A stretch of DNA of 11,575 bases from IDS-8 sp036381215 (lineage in GTDB: Bacteria > Pseudomonadota > Gammaproteobacteria > Steroidobacterales > Woeseiaceae), in contig DASVDF010000104.1 of assembly GCA_036381215.1 (NCBI GenBank), positions 1-11,575 of the forward strand. Reading direction: 5' to 3'. Shown here in pieces: positions 1 to 5,504 of the stretch. The notes beneath the pieces are model-generated. The model saw only the letters and a program-made list of their open reading frames with translations. It was not told where the DNA came from and searched no databases. Position 1 is the first letter of the stretch. Each line of letters begins with the position of its first letter. The translations under genes and the position numbers were made by a program.

Positions 1-116
1 GAGTCGTTCACAGTATTTACCGATGCGCAGCGAAACCTTGACTCTCAGGAGCCGGATGCGGGAAATCCGCACGTCCGGATCTGTGGGGGCCCCGGGGCAA
101 CCCGGGGCTACCCGAC
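1..116 (+). mobile_element. Group II intron, 3' end only (rest lies before the window)
   Basis: The last part of a bacterial group II intron, a self-splicing retroelement. It is recognised by a domain V hairpin at 49-81 followed at once by a domain VI hairpin at 82-116, ending in CTACCCGAC. The 3' splice boundary is placed after C116, because position 117 (TACTTGCG) resumes sequence shared with the intergenic repeat copies at 5084 and, in reverse, near 5300. The intron is therefore inserted inside a copy of that repeat. Bases 1-48 contain no reading frame I can assign to the intron-encoded reverse transcriptase; its gene, if present, lies upstream of the window. Intron class cannot be decided from this fragment. 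Confidence 0.85.
49..116 (+). ncRNA. Group II intron catalytic domain V and branch-point domain VI
   Basis: Domain V (49-81): the lower helix pairs 49-56 with 74-81 and includes the catalytic AGC triad at 50-52. The CG bulge is at 72-73. The upper helix pairs TGCGG 57-61 with CCGCA 67-71 around GAAAT. The usual G-U pair beside the triad is G51 opposite A79 here, and the hairpin is one base shorter than the common 34-nt form. Domain VI: GGG 85-87 pairs with CCC 111-113, A110 is bulged, G88 can pair with T109, and 89-96 pairs perfectly with 101-108 under a GCAA tetraloop (97-100). A110, seventh base from the 3' end, is the expected lariat branch point. Both domains look intact, so the RNA could still be functional. 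Confidence 0.85.
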
Positions 117-150
117 TACTTGCGTCCGGCGCCGAGAGGGACTCCCCCGG

Positions 151-304
151 CCGCGGCTCCTTCCTAAGCCACCGCGGTCGAGCGTGCGTGAACGATGCGG
201 TGCCAAAGGGGGCGTGCCACGATCCGGCCGCGGCTCCGCCCCGGCCACTGCAGTCGAGCGTGCGTGAACGATGCGGAGCCAAAGAGGGCGTGCCACGATC
301 CGGT
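151..304 (+). repeat. Tandem duplication (about 76-77 bp) of the element's right end
   Basis: Two consecutive units, 151-227 and 228-304, each start CCGCGGCTCC and run through GTCGAGCGTGCGTGAACGAT to CCACGATCCGG. Over the best-conserved 56 bases (177-232 against 253-308) I count three mismatches. Other copies of the element carry this end only once, so this is a local duplication in copy A. Confidence 0.8.
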
Positions 305-326
305 CGCGCGCGATGCGCGCTCCTAC
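303..326 (-). repeat. REP palindrome (GTAG head)
   Basis: Read on the minus strand this begins GTAGGAGCGCGCATCGCGCG and ends CGAC. It is an imperfect GC palindrome with a GTAG head, the layout of GTAG/RAYT-type REPs. All 24 bases are identical to the plus-strand REP at 4907-4930. The TAG of its head is the stop codon of the DUF2905 gene. Confidence 0.8.
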
Positions 327-523
327 TGGCGGAAGAGCCAGAGCAGGATTGTGATCACCGCGCTGACGAGCAGCATGGTGGTGATCGGCACGTAGAGCTT
401 GAAGCCGGGCTTGTCGACGATGATGTCGCCCGGCAGGCGGCCGATCGGCAGCTGGCTGAGCCAGGGCCACAACAGTCCCACGAGCAGGATGGCGAGGCCG
501 ATGACGATCAGGGCTCGCTGCAT
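323..523 (-). CDS. DUF2905 family small membrane protein
   Basis: A 66-residue protein with two hydrophobic helices (about residues 4-22 and 46-65) joined by a short polar turn carrying SQLPIGRLPGDIIVDKPGFKL. The GRLPGDI motif and two-helix layout match DUF2905, a family of small inner-membrane proteins of unknown function usually 60-75 residues long, so this copy is full length. It starts 27 bases after the M20 peptidase stop on the same strand and is probably co-transcribed with it. No clear ribosome binding site precedes the ATG. The TAG stop is not separate sequence: it is bases 2-4 of the GTAG head of the REP at 303-326. The protein still ends in a family-like LLWLFRQ, so little or no C-terminal sequence seems lost. 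Family assignment is firm; function is unknown. Confidence 0.9.
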   Translation of the reverse strand: MQRALIVIGLAILLVGLLWPWLSQLPIGRLPGDIIVDKPGFKLYVPITTMLLVSAVITILLWLFRQ

Positions 524-550
524 GGCAGGTGGCTGCTTTCGGAGGAGAGC

Positions 551-1969
551 CTACCGGGCGTGGTGATCCGCGAGCACCTTCGCGACGCAGCTCGTCAGGC
601 GCTTGCCCGTCGCGACGTGCAGGAACTCGTTCGGGCCGTGCGCGTTCGAGTTGGGTCCAAGGAGGCCGGTGACGAGGAACTGCGCCTCCGGGAATTTCTC
701 GCCCAGGAGCCCCATGAAGGGGATGCTGCCGCCCGTGCCCATGTACATCGACGGCTTGCCGAAGAACGTCTCCGAAGCTTCCTGCATCGACGCCTCGAGC
801 CAGCCCGCCACGGCAGGCGCGTTCCACCCGCCCATCGTCGATTCGACCTTGAAGCGCGTACGTGCGAACGGCGGCGGATCCGCTTCGAGCGTTTCCTTCA
901 CCGCCTGCGCGGCGCGCTGTGGATCCGCCGTCGGCGGGAGCCGGAACGACAGCTTGAGCGTCGTTTTCGGCAGGAGCACGTTGCCGGCATTCACGATTGC
1001 CGGCAGGCCTTCCGCACCCGTCACGGAGAGCGTCGGCCCCCAGGTGTTCGCGAGCAGGAGATCGAGCGCCCCCTGTTCGGGCCGCGCAGTCTCGTCGACC
1101 CAGGGAAAGCGCCGCCATACCGACTCGCCGAGCACTTCTGCGGCGCGCTGCGCCTGCTCAAGGCGCTGCTCCGGGATTTCCGGCTGGAGGGCTGCGCCGA
1201 TAATCCTGCCGCTCGACTCTTCCTCGATGCGGCTCAGGAGGCTGCGCGCGATGCGGAAGCTCGAGGGCACGACGCCGCTCGCGCTGCCCGAGTGCACTCC
1301 TTCGCGCAGCACCTCCACCGTGAAAGTGCCGACGAGATTGCCGCGCAGGGATGTCGTGCACCAGAGCTGATCGTAGTTGCCGCACTCGGCATCCAGACAG
1401 ACCACGAGGCTCGGCGACCCGATGCGTTCGCCCAAAGCTTCGATGTAGTGCGGCAGGTCGAAGCTGCCGCTTTCCTCGCAGCCTTCGATGAGCACGACGC
1501 AGCGCGCGTGCGGGATCTGCTGTTCCTGGAGCGCCCGGATCGCAGTCAGCGAGCCGAATACGGCGTAGCCGTCGTCCGCGCCGCCGCGTCCGTAGAGCTT
1601 GCCGTCGCGCATGACCGGACGCCACGGATCCAGCCCCTCGGCCCAGCCGCTGAATTCCGGCTGCTTGTCGTAGTGGCCGTACAGCAGGACGACGTCGTCC
1701 GAGTCGCCCGGCACGTCGATGAAGAGGAGCGGCGTCCGCTCCGCAAGGCGCACGATCTCCACCGTCGCACCCGCCAGCGGCTGTGCGCGGCACCAGGCCG
1801 CCAGGCGTTCGATGGCGCGCTCCATATGCCCGTGCTCGGCCCACTGCGGGTCGAAAGCGGGCGATTTATTGGGAATCCTGATGTATTCGGCGAGCTCCGG
1901 GAGAATTGAGTCTTCCCAGGCGGCGTCGACGAAGTCCGCAATTTTGCTCGTGTTCATTGGTACCGGCAT
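551..1969 (-). CDS. M20 family metallopeptidase (dipeptidase-like)
   Basis: A 472-residue cytoplasmic di-zinc hydrolase of the M20 family, close to the group that includes carnosinase-type dipeptidases; it is expected to cleave dipeptides or N-acyl amino acids. Metal-site candidates stand in the family order: H99 and D101 (YGHYDKQP), D132 (GRGGADD), catalytic E165 with metal ligand E166 (GCEESGS), D193 (CLDAE) and H444 (SNAHGPNE). The inserted dimerisation domain covers roughly 210-375 and begins near EGVHSGSASG. There is no signal peptide. Length is normal for the subgroup. The start is uncertain: ATG at 1969 or in-frame ATG at 1957 (MNTSK), neither with a good ribosome binding site. DUF2905 follows after 27 bases. 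Substrate cannot be read from the sequence. Confidence 0.92.
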   Translation of the reverse strand: MPVPMNTSKIADFVDAAWEDSILPELAEYIRIPNKSPAFDPQWAEHGHMERAIERLAAWCRAQPLAGATVEIVRLAERTPLLFIDVPGDSDDVVLLYGHYDKQPEFSGWAEGLDPWRPVMRDGKLYGRGGADDGYAVFGSLTAIRALQEQQIPHARCVVLIEGCEESGSFDLPHYIEALGERIGSPSLVVCLDAECGNYDQLWCTTSLRGNLVGTFTVEVLREGVHSGSASGVVPSSFRIARSLLSRIEEESSGRIIGAALQPEIPEQRLEQAQRAAEVLGESVWRRFPWVDETARPEQGALDLLLANTWGPTLSVTGAEGLPAIVNAGNVLLPKTTLKLSFRLPPTADPQRAAQAVKETLEADPPPFARTRFKVESTMGGWNAPAVAGWLEASMQEASETFFGKPSMYMGTGGSIPFMGLLGEKFPEAQFLVTGLLGPNSNAHGPNEFLHVATGKRLTSCVAKVLADHHAR

Positions 1970-2040
1970 GCATGGACGGGAGGCGGCTTACCCGCCGGAC
2001 GAGGACGACAAGCCTGAAGCAATCCTTCCGCGAACGCAAC

Positions 2041-2067
2041 GCGCCCGGTCCCACCACGGGAGGGCGC
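2041..2067. terminator. Hairpin between the Cys-rich gene and the M20 gene (possible terminator)
   Basis: GCGCCC (2041-2046) pairs with GGGCGC (2062-2067), and inside it TCCC (2049-2052) pairs with GGGA (2058-2061) around ACCAC, leaving a two-base bulge. It lies downstream of the gene ending at 2125 and upstream of the M20 start at 1969. There is no T-tract on either strand, so intrinsic termination is only a possibility. Confidence 0.3.
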
Positions 2068-2085
2068 GTATGCGGATGCGCGAGC

Positions 2086-2109
2086 GGTCACCTCGCGCAA
2101 TGCGCGCGG
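2086..2109 (-). repeat. Degenerate REP-like palindrome
   Basis: The core GCGCAATGCGCGC is shared with the REP at 9816-9839, in the same orientation, but the GTAG/GCAG head and the TCC next to it are not preserved. It sits just after the stop of the Cys-rich gene, where REPs in this window tend to lie. It could be a chance GC palindrome. Confidence 0.35.
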
Positions 2110-2124
2110 GCCGCGCGGCTCCGG

Positions 2125-2361
2125 TCAGGACACGCGGTCGACGGCTTCCGACACGCCGTTCTGCGCGGCGCAGTGCGCGCAGCAGAACATCCTCTCGTCG
2201 GCCTCGATGCCGTGGCCGATGATGCGCGTCCCGCAGTGGTCGCATACCGGGGCGAGCGCCTGGATCGCGCACTCGAATGAGTCGAAGACGTGGGTTTCGC
2301 CTTCCGCTTTCAGCGTGAACGCCTTGTCATAGTCGTTGCCGCAGGTTTCACAGACGGGCAT
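2125..2361 (-). CDS. Small 8-cysteine metal-binding protein (TRASH/zinc-ribbon-like)
   Basis: A 78-residue protein starting MPVCETCGND. Cysteines fall in three groups: C4-x2-C7 with C31 (DSFEC), C40-x2-C43 (CDHCG), and C60-C61-x2-C64 (CCAHC), with nearby H24, H42, H50 and H63. The first half (C..CG, a short beta region, then FDSFEC) resembles TRASH/YHS-type metal-binding modules, and the whole suggests two structural metal sites. Similar short proteins occur widely in proteobacteria and actinobacteria as hypothetical proteins; a role in metal handling or protein contacts is inference. The start is fixed by an AAGGAG ribosome binding site six bases upstream, which rules out the longer in-frame extension to 2466. 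It lies 113 bases downstream of the CoA-hydrolase gene on the same strand. Confidence 0.85.
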   Translation of the reverse strand: MPVCETCGNDYDKAFTLKAEGETHVFDSFECAIQALAPVCDHCGTRIIGHGIEADERMFCCAHCAAQNGVSEAVDRVS

Positions 2362-2367
2362 GGATGG

Positions 2368-2373
2368 CTCCTT
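2368..2373 (-). promoter_or_regulatory. Ribosome binding site AAGGAG
   Basis: AAGGAG on the minus strand, six bases before the ATG at 2361. It decides the start of the 8-cysteine protein and excludes the upstream in-frame ATG at 2466. Confidence 0.75.
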
Positions 2374-2474
2374 GGTGCTCGGCGTGGGTGTGCCGTTCGG
2401 GGAAGCAATATCCGTACCAGACCCACTGGCCATCGGACCCGGTGCGCTCGTGCGCAGCGTGCGCAATGAGCCGG

Positions 2475-4355
2475 TCAGCGTCGATCGGCGAGCGCGCGCG
2501 CCACCAGGCGGCGCAGCAAGTGCTCGCGCAGCGTGCGTGGCCGGTCGAGGCCGAGCCGTTGCAGCGCCGCGTGCGTATCCGGCGCAGGCTTCTGGAGCAT
2601 CGATCCGGCCACGGTACGGATGCGCCGCCAGCGCCTCGCGGTGCGGTGCTTGAGCCGTTCGAGCGCGGCCGCGAGCTCGCGCTCCACGGACGTGAGATCG
2701 GAGCCGAGCGGGTAGGGCGGGAAGTGCCGGGCGACATCGGGGTCGCCGAACACCGCACGCAGCGCTGCCGGCGTGTTGCGTGCGGCGTCGTCCGGCAGCA
2801 CATGATCGGCGCGGATTTTTCCGGCGGCGATCGCCCGCTCGAGCAGCTCGCCCTGGAATGCGGCATCCGCGAGCGGAAGCAGCGCCGCGATCACCGCGGC
2901 GTCGTGCAGTCCGCGCGTCGCGGCGATGCCGTACTCGCTCACGAAAACGTCACGATAGTGCCGCGGCACTGTCGTGTGCCCGTAATTCCACAGCACGTTC
3001 GAGCGTGCGACGCCGTCGTGGAGTCGCCGGCTGCCGAACATCAGGACGGAATGCGCATCGTCGAGGCCATGTGCCATGCGCACGAAATCGAACTGGCCGC
3101 CCACGCCGCTCACGACGCGCCCATCGTCCAGCGCGTCGGAAACCGCGGCCCCGAGCAGCGTGACCATCATCGCTTCGTTGACGAAACAGCCGCGGCGCCG
3201 CTGCCGCCGCTTCATGGCTTCGTCACCGTGGAGGCTGTTGACGAAGGAGATGGGGGACATCGCGATCAGGCGCCGCCGCGCTGCGGGCAGCTCGCGCAAT
3301 CCGCGATAGAGCGCCGTCGATCCGACGAAGAAACCGGCATGGATTACGGTCGGGTCCTGCTCGTCCGCGGGCCGGCGCACGATGCCGGCGTCGTACAGCG
3401 CGAACACGGCGTCGCTCAGCAGCTCCGTGCACGAATACAGGCCTTCGCTGAAAGGCGCCGTTGCGAGCGGCAGGGCGGGACGGCGGCCCGAGGCCGGCCC
3501 GCCGGGCAGGCGCTCCAGTACCCGGCGGAAGACGTGCGGCTCCCGGTGCCGCAGGATGAGGCAGTGGGCGAGCGCTTCGCTCAGTGAGCCGATGCCGAGC
3601 TGCAGCGTGCCGCCGTCGCGCACGAGACTTGCGACGTGCATGGCGGTCGCATAGTCGCGATCGCCCACGGCCCGCCGCGGCAGGCCGAAGAGCGGGTAAG
3701 CGCAGGCTTCGGACCGCAGCACGCAGTCGAAACGTGCCGCGTCGAGCTCCGCCGCGCCCGGCATGTACGGCATCTCGGGGTTCACCTCGGCGACGAACGC
3801 GAAAGGCCGGCCCGCGGCGCGCCGGCGCTCGAGCTCGGGCAGCAGGTCGAGCGTGACCTCGGGATTCGAGCCCAAGCTGTAACGCGCGCCCGCGGGATCC
3901 GGCGCGACGAGCTGCGCGATGACGTTCACGCCGAGCCGCAACAGCTCCTTTCCGACCTGCGTGTAGTTGAGACTGGTGTAATCCCGCTGTGCCGTCGGGT
4001 TCGCGAGATACGCGCCCGGCCGCAGATAGAACTCGTGCACGCGGATATTCGCCGGCAGGCGCTCGCGCGCGAGATCCTCGGCGTAACGCAACGCCGGCCA
4101 GCCCTTCCAAAGGCGCGCGGCGAGCGGTTCGAGGAAGCGCCGTTCGAGCTCGCCACGTGCCCTCGGTACCTCCAGCGTGAGCGCGGTGAAGATGGTGAGC
4201 GAAATCGCCGGATCGCGGACTGCCCGCTCGTACAGCGCGTTCGCGACGTGCACGGCCTTGCCCAGACCAACCGGCAATCCGAGCACCACGTTCGGGCCGA
4301 CCGCCGCGATGACTTCCCCGGCCAGTGTATCCGCTGATTCGAAGTAGCGCGTCAT
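2475..4355 (-). CDS. Acetyl-CoA hydrolase/CoA-transferase family protein
   Basis: A 626-residue cytoplasmic protein of the class I CoA-transferase / acetyl-CoA hydrolase family. Such enzymes move CoA between carboxylic acids, or hydrolyse acyl-CoA, through a glutamyl-CoA intermediate. Visible signatures are LQLGIGSLSEAL (251-262), which matches the family's QxGIGxxPxA loop; CTELLSD (309-315), which aligns with the region of the catalytic glutamate and makes E311 the candidate nucleophile; and GVGGQFDFV (417-425) in the C-terminal domain. It is longer than the roughly 430-500-residue enzymes of this family and carries an arginine-rich tail (about 555-626). It belongs to a long, divergent subgroup whose substrate I cannot name. 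The start ATG has only a weak upstream purine stretch. It is transcribed away from the zinc-ribbon gene at 4511, with which it shares a 155-base divergent intergenic region. Confidence 0.88.
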   Translation of the reverse strand: MTRYFESADTLAGEVIAAVGPNVVLGLPVGLGKAVHVANALYERAVRDPAISLTIFTALTLEVPRARGELERRFLEPLAARLWKGWPALRYAEDLARERLPANIRVHEFYLRPGAYLANPTAQRDYTSLNYTQVGKELLRLGVNVIAQLVAPDPAGARYSLGSNPEVTLDLLPELERRRAAGRPFAFVAEVNPEMPYMPGAAELDAARFDCVLRSEACAYPLFGLPRRAVGDRDYATAMHVASLVRDGGTLQLGIGSLSEALAHCLILRHREPHVFRRVLERLPGGPASGRRPALPLATAPFSEGLYSCTELLSDAVFALYDAGIVRRPADEQDPTVIHAGFFVGSTALYRGLRELPAARRRLIAMSPISFVNSLHGDEAMKRRQRRRGCFVNEAMMVTLLGAAVSDALDDGRVVSGVGGQFDFVRMAHGLDDAHSVLMFGSRRLHDGVARSNVLWNYGHTTVPRHYRDVFVSEYGIAATRGLHDAAVIAALLPLADAAFQGELLERAIAAGKIRADHVLPDDAARNTPAALRAVFGDPDVARHFPPYPLGSDLTSVERELAAALERLKHRTARRWRRIRTVAGSMLQKPAPDTHAALQRLGLDRPRTLREHLLRRLVARALADRR

Positions 4356-4510
4356 GGGCGGCTCATCCGTGCGCCGAGTCTAACCCACGTCACGTTTTGC
4401 TCGCTCGCGAAGCGACCCGCGTCGCAGATTCGCGGCGCTCCGGCGGCACACGCCGTGGAGCGGGACCTCCGTCACAGCCCGCAGGATTCCCGGCGGATCA
4501 CCATTGCCGC

Positions 4511-4786
4511 ATGAAAGTCGCGCTCACCCGGCCAAAGCCGCACTCCGGCCGCGCCGATAACGTCATTCCCTTCCCGCTGCACCGCCGCGAGATGCAGGGC
4601 TGCCCGCACTGCGGCAGGCGCAGCGGCGTCTGGCGGATCGGGCGGCTCATCTGGGCCTGCTGCGACATCCACGAAGTGCGCTGGGTCGCCGCCGACCTGG
4701 AGCGCGTGCCGCCCGGCGGCCTCGATCGCCGCCAGCTGCGCAAGGGCCTCGAGTTCCTCGCCGCCTTCGACGAAATCTCCCGCTGA
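4511..4786 (+). CDS. Small zinc-ribbon hypothetical protein
   Basis: A 91-residue protein starting MKVALTRPKP. Its centre has C31-P-H-C34 and then C50-C51-x2-H54 (WACCDIHEVRW), a plausible single zinc site of ribbon type; the C-terminal 35 residues look helical (GLDRRQLRKGLEFLAAFDEISR). I do not recognise a named family and assign no function. The longer in-frame start at 4325 was rejected because its extra 62 residues are low-complexity Arg/Ala/Pro/Ser-rich sequence overlapping the start of the divergent CoA-hydrolase gene. The chosen ATG lacks a strong ribosome binding site. The opposite-strand frame at 4472-4945 overlaps it fully; the CPHC/CC..H pattern and high aromatic content favour the plus strand. 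The first REP follows 31 bases after the stop. Confidence 0.7.
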   Translation: MKVALTRPKPHSGRADNVIPFPLHRREMQGCPHCGRRSGVWRIGRLIWACCDIHEVRWVAADLERVPPGGLDRRQLRKGLEFLAAFDEISR

Positions 4787-4817
4787 CCCTCGGCGTCGTT
4801 CCCTCACCGCCACCTGC

Positions 4818-4840
4818 GTGGAGCCCGCCATGCGGGCGAC
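4818..4840 (+). repeat. Variant REP palindrome (GTGG head)
   Basis: GTGGAGCCCGCCATGCGGGC followed by GAC: the same head, arm, AT-containing loop, arm and GAC tail as the REP at 4907-4930, but with changed arms (GCCCGC/GCGGGC) that still pair. It is followed by CAAACGCAGCC, resembling the sequence after the canonical REP. Confidence 0.65.
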
Positions 4841-4842
4841 CA

Positions 4843-4910
4843 AACGCAGCCGCCGGACCGAACGCAGCCGGACAGAACGCAGCCACCGGACCGAACGCAG
4901 CCACCCGTAG
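4843..4910 (+). repeat. Short tandem array between two REPs (unit AACGCAGCC..)
   Basis: Four head-to-tail units begin AACGCAGCC at 4843, 4861, 4876 and 4894. Two are 18 bp (AACGCAGCCRCCGGACCG), one is a 15-bp deletion form, and the last runs into the REP head at 4907. The motif resembles the CGAACGAAGGCAC linker to the right of REPs, so the array may have grown from that linker. Confidence 0.75.
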
Positions 4911-4930
4911 GAGCGCGCATCGCGCGCGAC
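4907..4930 (+). repeat. REP palindrome (GTAG head), left boundary of composite B
   Basis: GTAGGAGCGCGCATCGCGCG plus CGAC, identical over 24 bases to the minus-strand REP at 303-326. It is followed by the left linker with two GAAGGCAC direct repeats (4931-4973) and then the foldback element. Confidence 0.8.
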
Positions 4931-4973
4931 CGAACGAAGGCACATACACCAAACGAAGGCACGTTGTCACGGA

Positions 4974-5165
4974 GCATTATTCGTGAACGGCACGACCCCC
5001 GCCGAGCGGAGCCGTGGCCGGGGGGAGGTCCTCTCGGCGGCGTGCGAGGCATGGATGCCGAGCCCGCAGTGCCTACAGGGACGTACTTGCGTGCCGGCGC
5101 CGAGAGGACTTCCCCCCGGCCGCGGCGCCGCTCCGCCCCTGACGCCGAACGTTCACGAATAATGC
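4974..5165 (+). repeat. Foldback element B1 with perfect 16-bp terminal inverted repeats
   Basis: Left end gcattattcgtgaacg (4974-4989) and right end cgttcacgaataatgc (5150-5165) are exact reverse complements. Inside, CTCTCGGCG and CGCCGAGAG continue the imperfect stem, and the apical part has a small hairpin GGCA/TGCC followed by AGCCCGCAGTGCCTACAGGG and ACGTACTTGCG. The position matching the intron insertion in copy A is 5083/5084 in this apical part. Confidence 0.8.
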
Positions 5166-5218
5166 GGACCTGAAGGTCGGGGCCACTGAGCTCGCCGTGG
5201 CCCGCACTCTTTGGGACC

Positions 5219-5391
5219 GCATCGTTCACGCACGTTTGCGGTCGGTGGCTGGGGCGGAGCCTTGAGGCGGGGAGCTCCCTCTCGGCGCCGGCCGCAAGGT
5301 ACGTCCCTGTAGGCCTGCGGGCTTAGGCTTCTGCCTCGCACGCCGCCGAGAGGGACTCCTTCGGCCACGGCTCCGCCCTGTTCGGCGTTTG
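5219..5391 (-). repeat. Foldback element B2 (reverse orientation, left end degenerate)
   Basis: Read on the minus strand this aligns with copy C through the left-arm core, the apical hairpin AGGC-AGAA-GCCT, AAGCCCGCAGGCCTACAGGG, ACGTACCTTGCGGCCGGCGC, the right arm and the right inverted repeat (5219-5234 on plus: gcatcgttcacgcacg). The left inverted repeat is missing; the sequence passes from the linker straight to GGGCGGAGCC, so this copy has an internal deletion near its left end. Confidence 0.7.
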
Positions 5392-5410
5392 ACCATGTGC
5401 CTTCGTTCTG

Positions 5411-5433
5411 GTGAAGGCGATGCGTGCTCCGGC
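5411..5433 (-). repeat. Degenerate REP closing composite B
   Basis: The plus-strand bases GGCGATGCGTGCTCC correspond to CGCGATGCGCGCTCC of the canonical inverted REP (13 of 15 match by eye). It lies at the outer end of B2, where the architecture predicts a REP, about 70 bases before the start of the reductase gene. Confidence 0.5.
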
Positions 5434-5504
5434 GCGGAGGGCGATACGCTGCGTGGGCGGGCGGCGGCGTGTAACATTCGCGCTTTGTCGCGAGAGAGAG
5501 CGCA

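Larger units (their letters stand above)
117..326 (+). repeat. Composite REP/foldback element, copy A (right part, interrupted by the intron)
   Basis: This gene-free stretch matches the right half of the elements at 4974-5165 and 9599-9787. It has the apical TACTTGCG and the right-arm core GGCGCCGAGAGGGA. The right terminal inverted repeat cgtgcgtgaacgatgc occurs twice (183-198 and 259-274), each followed by the right linker (GCCAAAG..GGGCGTGCCACGATCCGG), and the element ends in an inverted REP at 303-326. The left half should lie on the other side of the group II intron, outside the window. Confidence 0.75.
4907..5433. repeat. Composite element B: two foldbacks in inverted orientation between inverted REPs
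   Basis: Fills most of the 718-base gene-free space 4787-5504. Order: REP (4907-4930), left linker, foldback B1 (4974-5165), a 53-base junction, foldback B2 reversed (5219 to about 5391), a trace of the left linker (TGTGCCTTCGTT, revcomp AACGAAGGCACA) and a degenerate inverted REP (5411-5433). The junction 5166-5218 contains the reversed right linker of B2 (CACTCTTTGGGACC) and a hairpin GGCCAC/GTGGCC (5181-5186 with 5197-5202). No open reading frame here has convincing coding character. Confidence 0.75.

Noticed and set aside
1..48. C-terminus of the intron-encoded reverse transcriptase
   Set aside because: One frame reaches a stop at 39-41, but the 12 residues before it are too few to identify, so it is not annotated.
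23..1909. A 628-codon open frame on the plus strand, with similar long plus-strand frames at 2364-3587, 3636-4337 and 9903-11285
   Set aside because: They lie antisense to genes with clear catalytic motifs (M20 peptidase, CoA-hydrolase, amidohydrolase) and are Arg/Ala/His-rich without domains: shadows of high GC content at third codon positions.
4472..4945. Minus-strand open frame overlapping the zinc-ribbon gene
   Set aside because: Its N-terminal half is a translation of the tandem array and REP sequence (repeating VRWLRSVR-type words), and the plus strand has the better cysteine pattern.
4787..5504. CRISPR array as an explanation of the repeats
   Set aside because: Repeats are palindromic, unevenly spaced, differ in orientation and are not separated by uniform spacers; there are no cas genes.
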